Made by a program: the position numbers and the translations under genes. A stretch of DNA of 64,000 nucleotides from Castellaniella sp. GTDB lineage: Bacteria > Pseudomonadota > Gammaproteobacteria > Burkholderiales > Burkholderiaceae_B. Location: positions 1,054,001 through 1,118,000 of the forward strand of contig NZ_JAUCCU010000001.1 of assembly GCF_034675845.1 (NCBI RefSeq), in the 5' to 3' direction. The notes under the pieces were generated by a model that saw nothing but the letters and a program-made list of their open reading frames with translations, did no database searches and was not told the origin of the DNA. Below are positions 1 to 8,957 of the stretch, piece by piece (the stretch's first letter is position 1; each line of letters starts with the position of its first letter).

Positions 1-776
1 AAGCGTACATCCAGGTCGATACGGCAAGCTTGGGAAGCTGCGGGCCTGATCGCCTGACGGTCGGTGGCCGGCCATTGCTGGCTCAGGCAGACAGGGGACT
101 GCGCGCCGCGTCCCAGCGCCGTGCCATGTAGATTGACCTCAAAAGGCCAGGGCGCCGCCAGGCCGCGCAAGGCCACATTGCCATTGAGCGTCAGCAAAGT
201 ATTGTCATACGCCATCTGCAGCTGATCCAGCGTCACCGCAGCGGTGTCGGCATCCAGCGTCAAGGCGGTGGACACAGACAACACGTCGACAGGAAGCTGC
301 GCTGCGCCGTGCAAGCCCAGGCCACCCAGCGACAAGCGATCCACCCGCAGGCTGACGGGTAGCGACGGCATGCTAAAGGATTCGGCGGGCGCGGCATCCG
401 AGGCGACGCCAGGCCGTACGGTAATATCCACCCGCACCGCTGATAAGTCGTTGATGTGCAAGCGGCGGTTCAGGAGTTCGTGCCACAGCACCTTCAGGTG
501 CAGCCCAGTGACCCGCACGTCGGCATCCGGCAGGGACAGGCTAAGGCCCTGCACATACAGCCCGCGACGAATCGTGCCGTTGACCCCCTGGACCTGGCCG
601 TCGAACTGCGCAACCGCCGTCTGCAACAGCCAGCGCGTGCCTGCCGTGCTGGCCACGCACCACCAGGCAAATCCTAGCACCAGCGCCAGGGCCAGCACCA
701 GAGGGGGCAGCCCCCACAGACTAAAACGCCGCAAGCCACGGCCGAGGCGACTCAGCCAGGACACGCGTCTGCTCAA
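1..776 (-). CDS. tamB: TamB, translocation and assembly module inner-membrane subunit (N-terminal part)
   Basis: The reading frame runs open from a TTG at 776 to the window edge, giving about 258 residues of a much longer protein. The N-terminus is basic (SRRVSWLSRLGRGLRRF), then comes one hydrophobic segment (about residues 18-35) and the TamB-like stretch TAGTRWLLQ, as expected for a signal-anchored periplasmic beta-helical protein. The TTG overlaps the tamA stop codon (TTGA), so the two genes look translationally coupled; a GTG at 764 is an alternative start. TamB works with TamA to move lipids and some beta-barrel proteins across the periplasm. The C-terminal DUF490 domain lies outside the window. 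Confidence 0.85.
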   Translation of the reverse strand, partial: MSRRVSWLSRLGRGLRRFSLWGLPPLVLALALVLGFAWWCVASTAGTRWLLQTAVAQFDGQVQGVNGTIRRGLYVQGLSLSLPDADVRVTGLHLKVLWHELLNRRLHINDLSAVRVDITVRPGVASDAAPAESFSMPSLPVSLRVDRLSLGGLGLHGAAQLPVDVLSVSTALTLDADTAAVTLDQLQMAYDNTLLTLNGNVALRGLAAPWPFEVNLHGTALGRGAQSPVCLSQQWPATDRQAIRPAASQACRIDLDVR

Positions 777-2567
777 AATGCGATGCCCATGGAAAACTGC
801 AGCCGCAAACGACTGTCTTTCTGAGCCCAGGCCAGATCCACGCTGAAGGGGCCGGCAGGCGTACGCACGGCCAGACCCACCCCATAGCCCAGATGCCAGT
901 CAAACTGGCTGAAAGAGGGAGCTGCATCACCCGCGTCAATAAACACATTACCCCCCAGCATCTCGGTAAAGTAATGAGTGTATTCCAGACTGACCACCCC
1001 CAGCGTCGGCGCGCCGACTACTGCGCCGCTGCGCTGCAGGCCGATGCTTTGATAGCGATAGCCGCGAATCGTGCGCGACCCCCCGGTGCGCCAGGAAAAA
1101 TCCTGCGGCAGCCGATCCGTGTCGGACCAGACCTTGCCGATTTCACCGCGCAAGGTCAGCACATCCAGATCGCCAATAGGCCACCATTGCTGGACACGCA
1201 GGCTACTGCGATAAAAAGGCTGCCCATCGTCCAGCGTGGTCCCTAGGCCGACGCCGAACTCAATCAGATTGCCCTCGCGCGGATCGTATTTTGCGTCCAC
1301 GTCCCGGCGCAGCCATTGCCAGGTCATGGCCCAACTGGGAACCTCGTAGCGATACGCGCCTTCGGTGCGGTTTTTGTCATAGGACACCAGGGCGGCCAGG
1401 GCGGTTTCATAATCCACCCGGCTATTGCCCGCTGCCTGGCGCTGCTGAACACGCTTCCAGCCAATCGCGGCACGACTGGTCTGCAAGCCCTCGATGTCGG
1501 ATTGATCGTAGAGCAAGCCAAAACTGTCACGATAGTTATCGAGGGTCGGCGGCAGGTGTACATCAAAAAACGCACGCTGACGATTGATGTCCACCCCGGC
1601 CCCGGTTTCGATCCAGACCGGCAAGCCATAGACCACATTCTGGCGGTACAGGCCCTCGACCCGGATGCCGTGATCGCTATCCGCCCCCAGGGACGCACTG
1701 GCATAACGGGCGGGGGCCTCGGTGACTTGCACCCGCACCGGCAGGGTGACCGGCGCAACACCCGCCGCTGCCGACGCAGGGACGCTATCAGCATCGGCCA
1801 AGGTGACAAACGCCCCCCGGAAAAAGGCCGTGGACTGCAAGGCCTGCTGCCAGTCCTCAAGCTGAGTCCGATCATAGGGGTCGCCGGGCTCGTAGCGCAC
1901 ATAGCGACGGATCAAGGACTCGGGCACACGTTTCAGGCCGATGATCTGTAAATCGCCAAAACGCACGGGGGGACCGCTATCGACCGTCACAGATAAATCA
2001 GCCTGCGAGTCCTGCGGGTCCACCACTGCCCGCGTAGGGTTCAGCCGGGAAAAATAAAAATCCTGCTGCGCCACCGCATCCTGCAAATCGGATTTGGCCG
2101 TGGACCAGTCATCGTTGATAAAAGGCATGCCCGGCTTCAGCAGCCAGCTATCACGCAAAGCCTGGCGGCGGGCGACATAGTCCTGACCCGCCAGCGCACC
2201 CCGAAAAGACAAGCCCAGATGCCGCACCCGGGCACGCGTACCCGGATCAATGGTGATATCCCAGTACTCGCCCCCCCCCCGGGGCGTCGGGCGTGACGTC
2301 CAGCACGACCTTGGCCGCGAAATAGCCCTGCGTCTGCAAGGCCGCCTGGACGGCATCCCAGGCACGGCGGCGCAGGCGCGAGACTTCACGCACGTCCTGA
2401 TCCTCCGCAAGGCGGGTAATGGCCCCGACGGCGTCCGTGATGGATCGCAGTACCTTAGGGGGCGCACCGCCCGGATCGATAATGACCTGGGGCACGACAG
2501 CCTGGGCCGGATGCCCAAAAAACAAAGCCAGCAAAAAAACACCGCACAGGCCACAACGGATACCCAT
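773..2567 (-). pseudogene. tamA: TamA, Omp85-family outer-membrane assembly factor, split by a poly-G frameshift
   Basis: Two frames together encode one Omp85 protein. The 5' part starts at ATG 2567 with a signal peptide (MGIRCGLCGVFLLALFFGHPAQA) and begins the POTRA region. It loses frame at a run of ten C on the plus strand (2271-2280, ten G in the gene) and stops at 2247. The 3' part continues in the other frame with POTRA segments and a 16-strand-type barrel ending in MGIAF. Nine G would restore one frame of about 597 residues, close to the usual TamA length. An upstream ATG at 2618 overlaps the apbC stop, but only the 2567 start gives a clean signal peptide. The gene may be a phase-variable locus or a homopolymer sequencing error. 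It overlaps tamB by 4 bases. Confidence 0.85.
2271..2280. repeat. Homopolymer tract of ten C (ten G in tamA)
   Basis: Ten consecutive C residues on the plus strand lie inside the POTRA-coding part of tamA, directly next to four G. The upstream frame (Asp-Ala-Pro-Gly-Gly-Gly) and downstream frame (Gly-Gly-Gly-Glu-Tyr-Trp) join correctly only if one base is removed. Tracts of this length are prone to slipped-strand mispairing. Confidence 0.9.
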
Positions 2568-2617
2568 GTCGGCCTGGATGCCGCGAAGCCAGACAGGTTT
2601 GCTCTGCCTGCCCAGCA

Positions 2618-3703
2618 TCAGGTGCTGCGCGCCACGACCCGGGGCCGGACACCGGAGTCGTCCAGTGGCTGGCCCGCCACATGAATGGCCAACTGGCGGG
2701 CAATCTGATGATAGAGCCCGGCCGCCTTGCCCTGGGGCGAGGCCACCACGCTAGGCCGCCCAGAGTCGGTTTCCTGGCGGATATCGAGTTGCAGCGGCAA
2801 GGCCCCCAACCAGGGCAGATGATAGGTAGTTGCCAACTGGCGACCGCCGTCCTGTCCAAAAATAGGCTCTATGTGTCCGCAATTCGAGCACACATGCACG
2901 GACATGTTTTCCACGATGCCCAGCACCGGTACGTCCACTTTCTGGAACATGATGAGGCCCTTACGGGCATCGGCCAAGGCCAGATCCTGGGGGGTTGTGA
3001 CGATGATTGCACCCGTCAACGGGACTTTTTGGGCCATGGTGAGGGCGATATCGCCCGTGCCGGGCGGCATGTCCACAATCAAATAATCCAGGTCATCCCA
3101 CTGGGTCAGCGATAATAGCTGAGTCAGCGCCTGGGTGACCATGGGGCCGCGCCAGATGGCCGGGCCGTCGTCATCCATCAAAAACCCGATGGAATTGGCC
3201 TGCAGGCCATGGCCGATCATGGGTTCCATGCTCTTGCCATCAGTGCTTTTGGGCTTGCCCGACAGGCCCAGCATAATGGGTACGCTGGGGCCATAGATAT
3301 CGGCATCCAGCAGACCGACCCGCGCCCCTTGGGCGTGCAGCGCCAGGGCCAGGTTGACTGATGTGGTGCTCTTGCCCACGCCGCCCTTGCCCGACGCCAC
3401 TGCGATGATGTTGCGCACGGAATCCAGCGGCCGCAGGCCGCGCTGCACCGCATGGGTAGCGATCCTGGACTGGAAGCTCAGCGCCCCTATTGGTGCCGGG
3501 ATAGCAGCCAGCGCGGACTCGATCACCTGACGCAGCGCGGACTCGCCATTGAATATGGGATAGCCCAGGGTTACAGTGATATCAAAGGCCGCCCCAGCTG
3601 GCGTGATCTGCAGCGCGGATTCGGTGACCGCCAGTGTCTTGCGGGTATCCGGGTTGATGACTCGCGACAAGGCGGTGCGGATGTCCTGGAGGATGGTGCT
3701 CAT
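2618..3703 (-). CDS. apbC: ApbC/Mrp, iron-sulfur cluster carrier ATPase
   Basis: This 361-residue protein has an N-terminal MIP18/DUF59-like region (about 5-80), then a ParA/MinD-type P-loop ATPase with the deviant Walker A GKGGVGKST at 105-113, and a CxxC pair (VCSNCGH, Cys272 and Cys275) that binds the Fe-S cluster in this family. It carries Fe-S clusters to apoproteins in the cytoplasm. The start ATG 3703 was chosen because family homology begins at MSTILQDI; a longer frame reaches 3841 but is not protein-like. It lies divergent from metG, a neighbour pair seen in many bacteria, and its stop overlaps an ATG upstream of tamA. Confidence 0.95.
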   Translation of the reverse strand: MSTILQDIRTALSRVINPDTRKTLAVTESALQITPAGAAFDITVTLGYPIFNGESALRQVIESALAAIPAPIGALSFQSRIATHAVQRGLRPLDSVRNIIAVASGKGGVGKSTTSVNLALALHAQGARVGLLDADIYGPSVPIMLGLSGKPKSTDGKSMEPMIGHGLQANSIGFLMDDDGPAIWRGPMVTQALTQLLSLTQWDDLDYLIVDMPPGTGDIALTMAQKVPLTGAIIVTTPQDLALADARKGLIMFQKVDVPVLGIVENMSVHVCSNCGHIEPIFGQDGGRQLATTYHLPWLGALPLQLDIRQETDSGRPSVVASPQGKAAGLYHQIARQLAIHVAGQPLDDSGVRPRVVARST

Positions 3704-3830
3704 GAAATATCCGGATGAAAACAATCGAAACCACAAGCATAGCGGATTCCCCTGGAAATCTGCGGATTGACCCCAATATGGACACAAGCACATCCATGAA
3801 ACTTTTTCCGGCCACAGAGGTCCCATCGCC

Positions 3831-4094
3831 ATGAAAATCATTCAACAAGCCCTGCGCGCCGCCCTGTTCCTGGTGCTTGCCTTCTTTGGCCTGATCATGG
3901 CCATCATCTTCATGGCATCCACGCTATTGGCCATCGGCGTACTGTATATCGTGGCCCGGCTGCAAGGTCGGCCCTTTGGCGTCAAGGCCTACTGGGCCGA
4001 GCGCCGCCGCCCGCCCATGCCTACCCGGTCCGGCCAGACAAGCCCGGCCCGCCCCCAGGACGTCACAGACATCGAGATGCGCGAAATCCCCTGA
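3831..4094 (+). CDS. Small hydrophobic membrane protein, function unknown
   Basis: This 87-residue protein has a basic amphipathic start, then two closely spaced hydrophobic stretches (about residues 8-45: LFLVLAFFGLIMAIIFM and LLAIGVLYIVARL) and a basic, proline-rich soluble tail ending in DIEMREIP. This suggests a small inner-membrane protein with a cytoplasmic tail. I do not recognise a family. It lies between divergent apbC and co-directional metG, with 107 bases to the metG start. It is likely real because its codon use resembles its neighbours and the membrane topology is coherent. Confidence 0.6.
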   Translation: MKIIQQALRAALFLVLAFFGLIMAIIFMASTLLAIGVLYIVARLQGRPFGVKAYWAERRRPPMPTRSGQTSPARPQDVTDIEMREIP

Positions 4095-4201
4095 ATGCAC
4101 CAACAGCCTGCCAAGTAACAACAGGCACCCGGACCGCAGGGACCAGCAGAGTGCCACTAGACTGCTAGAATCAATCTCTTTTGATCTCTCGGCTATTTTC
4201 C

Positions 4202-6271
4202 ATGTCGCGCACGATATTCGTCACCACTGCCCTGCCCTACGCCAACGGTTCTTTTCATATCGGCCACATCATGGAGTACATCCAGGCGGATACCTGGGTG
4301 CGGACCATGCGGATGGCGGGCCATACCGTGCACTTCGTCGGGGCCGATGACGCCCACGGCGCACCCATCATGCTCAAGGCCGAAGCCGAAGGCATCACGC
4401 CGCAGGCCCTGGTGGCACGCTACGCCAGCGAACGCCCGAAATACCTGAATGGCTTTCACATCCGCTTCGACCACTGGCATTGCACGGATTCGCCGGAAAA
4501 CATCCAACTGTCCCAGGATATCTACCGCGCCTTGAAATCCGCCGGCTTCATCGACAGCCGCGAGATCGAGCAATTCTACGATCCTGTGAAGGGCATGTTC
4601 CTGCCCGATCGTTACATCAAGGGCGAATGTCCCCGCTGTCATGCCAAGGACCAATACGGTGACGCCTGCGAAGTCTGCAGCGCGGTCTACAGCCCCACCG
4701 AGCTGATCGAGCCTTATTCCACGCTGACCAATGCGCGGCCCGTGCTGCGCAGTTCAGAACACTTTTTCTTTCGCCTGTCCGATCCGCGCTGTGTGGCTTT
4801 TTTGCAGGAATGGACCACCAGCCAACAAACTGACGGCAGCCCGCGCCTGCAGCCCGAGGTCCTGGGCAAAACCCGCGAATGGCTGGGCACCACCGAAGGC
4901 GAGCCCGCCAATCTGGCGGACTGGGACATTTCCCGCGACGAGCCCTATTTCGGCATCCCCATCCCGGACGCCCCCGGTAAATACTTCTATGTCTGGCTGG
5001 ATGCTCCGGTGGGCTACCTGGCCTCGCTACAGGCCTACTGCCAGACCCAAGGTCTGGACTACAATGCTTTGCTGGACCCGGATGGCAAGACCGAACAGGT
5101 GCACTTCATCGGCAAAGACATCGTCTATTTTCACGCCTTGTTCTGGCCCGCCATGCTGAAGTTCTCCGGGCGCAAAACCCCGGATATGCTGCACGTCCAC
5201 GGCTTCATCACGGTCAGCGGCGAGAAAATGTCCAAAAGTCGCGGCACAGGGATTTCACCGCTGCGCTATCTGGATATCGGCATGGACGCCGAATGGATGC
5301 GCTATTACATCGCCGCTAAACTTAACGCCCACGTCGAAGACCTGGACTTCAATCCCGATGACTTCGTGGCCCGCGTCAACAGCGACCTGATCGGCAAATA
5401 CGTCAATATCGCCAGCCGTGCCGCCACCTTCATCACCCGGCACTTCGATGGCGCCCTGGCCTACGCGGGCGACACGGACGCCCTGCGCACCGAGCTGCAG
5501 TCCTGCGCCCAGCAGGTCCAGGCCGACTTCGAGGCGCGTGAGTATGGCCGCGCCATTCGCCGCATCATGGCCCAGGCCGACAAGATCAACCAGGCTTTCG
5601 ATACCGCCCAGCCCTGGGTCCTGGCCAAAGGCATCGCCCAGGCCGATGACGCCCAGAAAACAGCGCTGCAGGATATCTGCTCGCGGGCGCTGGCCGGGTT
5701 CCAGGCTTTGTCGGTCATGTTGACGCCTGTGCTGCCTGCCCTGACCGACCGCGTCGCTCGCGAATTATTCGGCCGCCAGCAGGCCTACGTATGGGCGGAT
5801 GCGAGTGACTTGCCCGGGCATATCAATGCCTTCAAGCACCTGATGCAGCGGGTCGATCCGGCTCAGCTGGACGCCTTGTTCGAAACCCCCGAAGAACCCG
5901 CCTGCGTGCCGGGCGGCGAGCCCATTGCCGAGACCATCGACATCAAGGACTTCGCCCGCATCGACCTGCGCATTGCGCGCATCGTGGAATGCACGGCGGT
6001 GGATGGGTCGGACAAGCTGCTGCGCCTGTCGCTGGACGTCGGCGAAGGCCGCCTGCGCCAGGTGTTTTCCGGCATCAAATCCATGTATCAGCCCGAAGAC
6101 CTGACCGGCAAGCTGACGGTGGTGGTGGCCAATCTGGCCCCGCGCAAGATGCGCTTTGGCGTCTCCGAGGGCATGGTGCTGGCCGCCAGCCACGCCGACG
6201 AAGCATCCCAGCCCGGCATCTATGTGCTGGAACCCTGGGAAGGCGCCCAGCCCGGCATGCGGATTCACTGA
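4202..6271 (+). CDS. metG: Methionyl-tRNA synthetase
   Basis: This 689-residue class Ia synthetase charges tRNA-Met. It shows the HIGH signature (FHIGH, residues 19-22), a zinc knuckle with Cys143, Cys146, Cys156 and Cys159, the KMSKS loop at 342-346, and a C-terminal tRNA-binding (Trbp111/EMAP-like) domain from about 580 to the end (IDIKDFARIDLRIARI), which mediates dimerisation in this family. The start ATG 4202 opens MSRTIFVTTALPYANG, the conserved N-terminus; a frame-extending ATG at 4181 adds seven unconserved residues. Its 3' end overlaps the convergent K+ channel gene by 7 bases. Confidence 0.97.
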   Translation: MSRTIFVTTALPYANGSFHIGHIMEYIQADTWVRTMRMAGHTVHFVGADDAHGAPIMLKAEAEGITPQALVARYASERPKYLNGFHIRFDHWHCTDSPENIQLSQDIYRALKSAGFIDSREIEQFYDPVKGMFLPDRYIKGECPRCHAKDQYGDACEVCSAVYSPTELIEPYSTLTNARPVLRSSEHFFFRLSDPRCVAFLQEWTTSQQTDGSPRLQPEVLGKTREWLGTTEGEPANLADWDISRDEPYFGIPIPDAPGKYFYVWLDAPVGYLASLQAYCQTQGLDYNALLDPDGKTEQVHFIGKDIVYFHALFWPAMLKFSGRKTPDMLHVHGFITVSGEKMSKSRGTGISPLRYLDIGMDAEWMRYYIAAKLNAHVEDLDFNPDDFVARVNSDLIGKYVNIASRAATFITRHFDGALAYAGDTDALRTELQSCAQQVQADFEAREYGRAIRRIMAQADKINQAFDTAQPWVLAKGIAQADDAQKTALQDICSRALAGFQALSVMLTPVLPALTDRVARELFGRQQAYVWADASDLPGHINAFKHLMQRVDPAQLDALFETPEEPACVPGGEPIAETIDIKDFARIDLRIARIVECTAVDGSDKLLRLSLDVGEGRLRQVFSGIKSMYQPEDLTGKLTVVVANLAPRKMRFGVSEGMVLAASHADEASQPGIYVLEPWEGAQPGMRIH

Positions 6272-7473
6272 TCCGGCGTTTTCTCGCCAAACAGCAGGCG
6301 CGTGATCAAAGCTTCGTCGATGGTCTCGCCGCTGAGGGTACGCGCCAGAATCTCGCTGCCCAGCGCCTGCAGAGAAATCACAATATCCGGATTAACCATC
6401 CGGATCTTGGCCAGATGCACGGGCGAATTCACCAGGGCAACCAGCTTGGTGTCGGGGCCGCCGGCCTCGCGCCCCGCCATGATGATGAAAGCGTTTTCGG
6501 CATCATCATGGCGCAGCGCCAAAATATACCGCGCCTGTTTAGCCCCGGCCTGCAGCAGCGTGTCCGTATCGGACGCATCGCCTTCCAGCACATCGGCACC
6601 CGCAGGATAAGGGTGACCATCGACGGACGGCAAAATCACCGTGACATCATGCCCACGATGCAACAGGGCCTCGTGCAGGCTTTGCGCCAAAGGGCCGCTA
6701 CCGGCCAGAATAATGTGGTTTTTGCGCATGGTATGCGAGATCCTCCCGTGCATCAGCCGCTGAATATTACCCCCCACCAAGGGCCCCACCACCGCACTGA
6801 TCGAGGTGGCAAACACCGTAATCCCCAAAATAATGATGGACACCGAGAACATCCGGGCGGCATCGGTCTGCGGACTGATGTCACCGTAGCCGACGGTAGA
6901 CATGGACACGATAGAAAAATAAAAAGCGGTTAGGGGATCGTGGATAGGCGGGGAAAATTCGGCCCCCAGATACAACACGCCAAAAACCGCATACACCAGC
7001 AGGCTGAATACGCTGAGAACGGCGAACAGACTGCCGGCAGTCAGGCTGGCGCGATTGAAATGCCGCCAATAGGCGACCAGCACCACCACCAAGAAGATGG
7101 TGTAGGCCAGCAGCACCGTATGCGTCTGCCCCTGCCACCATGAAAAAACCGCCACACCGGCCAGCAGCAGCAGGCTGATGACCCAGGCAATGCGCGCCCG
7201 ATACAGCAGGCCTACCGCCATCACCTGGATACCCAGCCCCAGCATCAGCGGCATCATCTTCTGGATACCGCCGGCCTCCAGAAAGGCGGCGACTGTGGCC
7301 CCGTCACGCACCTGCAGCGCCTGTAACAGACCCTGCTGTCGAATCAACTGCCACAGGGGTTCCAGAAACAGATACCCATCCACCGCCACCAACACCGCGA
7401 TCAGCCAATGCCAGGGAAACTGACGCATCAGGCGCAGGCGATGTGTCGCCAGAGGTGAAAAACGAAGCCGCAT
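6265..7473 (-). CDS. Kch-like voltage-gated-type potassium channel with RCK/TrkA-N domain
   Basis: This 402-residue protein has about six hydrophobic segments and then the K+ selectivity filter TVGYGD (193-198) with its pore helix. A cytoplasmic RCK/TrkA-N Rossmann domain follows from about 240 (NHIILAGSGPLAQSLHEAL). The layout matches the Kch family, which passes K+ across the inner membrane with ligand gating through the RCK domain. The ATG at 7473 gives MRLRFSPLATHRLRLMRQFP just before the first membrane segment; the longer frame upstream is antisense to the CDF gene and was not used. It lies head-to-head with the CDF exporter, with 78 bases between starts. Confidence 0.9.
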   Translation of the reverse strand: MRLRFSPLATHRLRLMRQFPWHWLIAVLVAVDGYLFLEPLWQLIRQQGLLQALQVRDGATVAAFLEAGGIQKMMPLMLGLGIQVMAVGLLYRARIAWVISLLLLAGVAVFSWWQGQTHTVLLAYTIFLVVVLVAYWRHFNRASLTAGSLFAVLSVFSLLVYAVFGVLYLGAEFSPPIHDPLTAFYFSIVSMSTVGYGDISPQTDAARMFSVSIIILGITVFATSISAVVGPLVGGNIQRLMHGRISHTMRKNHIILAGSGPLAQSLHEALLHRGHDVTVILPSVDGHPYPAGADVLEGDASDTDTLLQAGAKQARYILALRHDDAENAFIIMAGREAGGPDTKLVALVNSPVHLAKIRMVNPDIVISLQALGSEILARTLSGETIDEALITRLLFGEKTPDQ

Positions 7474-7551
7474 CCAGGGTGATCCTGTATGTCCGATAAG
7501 CCTGTCAGTGTACTGCACGGATTTCAGAGAGACGCCCGTATACTGACGCGT

Positions 7552-8445
7552 ATGTCTTCCCCATCGAACCATCCCCCTGAGACCCCCGAACGCCAGCAAG
7601 CCGCCAAACGCAGCACCTGGGTCAGTGTCTGGGTCAACCTGATCCTGACCGCTGTCCAACTGGTGATCGGCGTATTTGCCCAGTCCCAAGCCCTGGTGGC
7701 TGACGCCATCCACTCGCTGTCCGACCTGGTGTCCGACGGCATCGTACTGTTTGCCAACAAGCACAGCGCCAAGGCCCCGGATGCCGGCCATCCTTATGGC
7801 CACCTGCGCTTTGAAAATGCCGCCACCCTGGGGATCGGCCTGATCCTGATCGCGGTGGGTCTGGGCATGCTGTGGCGCAGCTTCGAACGCCTGCAGGCGC
7901 CTGAACTTATCCCCGTGGTGCACCCCATTGCGCTTTTGGTCGCGCTGCTGGCCATATTGTCCAAAGAGCTCTTGTTTCGATATATGCTGCGCGTCGCCCG
8001 GCGTGTGCGCTCCACCATGCTAGTGGCCAATGCCTGGCACGCCCGATCAGATGCAGCGTCATCCCTAGTCGTGGCCCTGGGGATCGGCGCCAACCTGGCC
8101 GGGCTGCCCTTGGCAGACCCCCTGGCAGCCCTGATCGTGGGCCTGATGATTACCCGCATGGGCTGGAAGTTTTCCTGGCAGGCCTTTAATGACCTGGTGG
8201 ACCGGGCCGCCGACAGCGATACCGAACAAGCCATCCGCGAGCGCCTTCTGGGCACGCCGGGCGTGCGCGGCATCCACGATCTGCGCACCCGCAAGATGGG
8301 CGACATGATCTGGGTAGAAGTGGATATCGAAATGGATGGCCAGCTAACGATTGAAGCCGGTCACGCGATTGCGGTGGACGCCCGTGAACGGGTCATGGCC
8401 GACCTGCCGGTGCTGGATGTGATGACGCACTTTGATCCGGTGTGA
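7552..8445 (+). CDS. Cation diffusion facilitator (CDF) family metal exporter
   Basis: This 297-residue inner-membrane protein has the CDF fold: about six membrane segments, with the metal-site motifs DAIHSLSDLVSD (helix 2) and HARSDAASS (helix 5), then a C-terminal ferredoxin-like cytoplasmic domain. These proteins exchange Zn, Cd, Fe or Mn for protons; FieF and related proteins are the closest type, but the substrate cannot be read from sequence alone. The ATG 7552 start precedes MSSPSNHPPETPERQ. Its stop lies 3 bases from the end of the convergent cadR-like gene, so it sits in a metal-resistance cluster with that regulator and the P-type ATPase. Confidence 0.9.
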   Translation: MSSPSNHPPETPERQQAAKRSTWVSVWVNLILTAVQLVIGVFAQSQALVADAIHSLSDLVSDGIVLFANKHSAKAPDAGHPYGHLRFENAATLGIGLILIAVGLGMLWRSFERLQAPELIPVVHPIALLVALLAILSKELLFRYMLRVARRVRSTMLVANAWHARSDAASSLVVALGIGANLAGLPLADPLAALIVGLMITRMGWKFSWQAFNDLVDRAADSDTEQAIRERLLGTPGVRGIHDLRTRKMGDMIWVEVDIEMDGQLTIEAGHAIAVDARERVMADLPVLDVMTHFDPV

Positions 8446-8448
8446 TGG

Positions 8449-8877
8449 CTAAAGATGCGTGCTGTGCAACGGTTTTTCAGCCGTTTCCATCTGGCTGAGG
8501 CCCCGCACAATCCCGCAGTCATCCACCGCCTGTTCAGCCGGACACTGTTCGCGCAGGCCGATCAACTGGCGGCGTAAGTCCTGAAGTTCCTGCAAGCGCA
8601 CCTGCACATGGGCGATATGCTCGTCCAGCAGGTGGTTGATGTTGCCGCAATCCCGGGCGGGATGGTCGACCATGGCCAGCAGGGCGCGGATTTCGTCGTG
8701 GGCCATGTCCAGGGTTCGGCAGTTGCGGATAAAACGCAGGCGTTCCAGGTGGGCCGGGCCATAGTGTCGGTAATTACTGTCTGTGCGCCCAGGGGCGGGC
8801 AGCAAGCCGGTTTTTTCATAGAACCGGATAGTTTCTGTGGAGCAGTGGGCCGCGCGGGCCAGTTCGCCGATTTTCAT
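8449..8877 (-). CDS. cadR: MerR-family metal-responsive regulator (CadR/PbrR type)
   Basis: This 142-residue protein has an N-terminal MerR winged-helix domain (KIGELARAAHCSTETIRFYE), a long dimerisation helix, and three cysteines in the CadR/PbrR arrangement (RDCGN, REQCP and VDDCGI) that bind Cd, Pb or Zn in this subgroup. The start ATG 8877 opens MKIGELA; a start seven codons upstream is possible. It is divergent from the P-type ATPase and should bind the dyad in the shared intergenic region, repressing without metal and activating with metal. Which ion it senses is inferred, not shown. Confidence 0.88.
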   Translation of the reverse strand: MKIGELARAAHCSTETIRFYEKTGLLPAPGRTDSNYRHYGPAHLERLRFIRNCRTLDMAHDEIRALLAMVDHPARDCGNINHLLDEHIAHVQVRLQELQDLRRQLIGLREQCPAEQAVDDCGIVRGLSQMETAEKPLHSTHL

Positions 8878-8901
8878 CAGATTCTTCCTGTGAATCAAGG
8901 C

Positions 8902-8932
8902 TTGACCTTGAAGCAGCTACAAGGTTTCTACT
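8902..8932 (+). promoter_or_regulatory. MerR-type promoter and operator of the P-type ATPase gene
   Basis: A TTGACC -35 box at 8902-8907 is separated by 19 bases from a -10-like TCTACT at 8927-8932. The overlong spacer holds a perfect dyad, ACCTTG (8905-8910) and CAAGGT (8920-8925), nine bases apart. A 19-base spacer carrying a dyad is the hallmark of promoters activated by MerR-family regulators through DNA untwisting. It lies 26 bases before the possible ATPase start at 8958 and 25 bases from the cadR-like start. Confidence 0.85.
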
Positions 8933-8957
8933 GTCATCATCATAGAACACCTGATGG

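Noticed and set aside
244..846. 200-codon plus-strand frame at the left edge
   Set aside because: Antisense to tamB, whose membrane anchor and TAGTRWLL motif read on the other strand.
3704..3841. N-terminal extension of ApbC
   Set aside because: The extra 46 residues lack any family similarity and overlap the 5' end of the divergent small membrane protein gene; ATG 3703 fits the conserved start.
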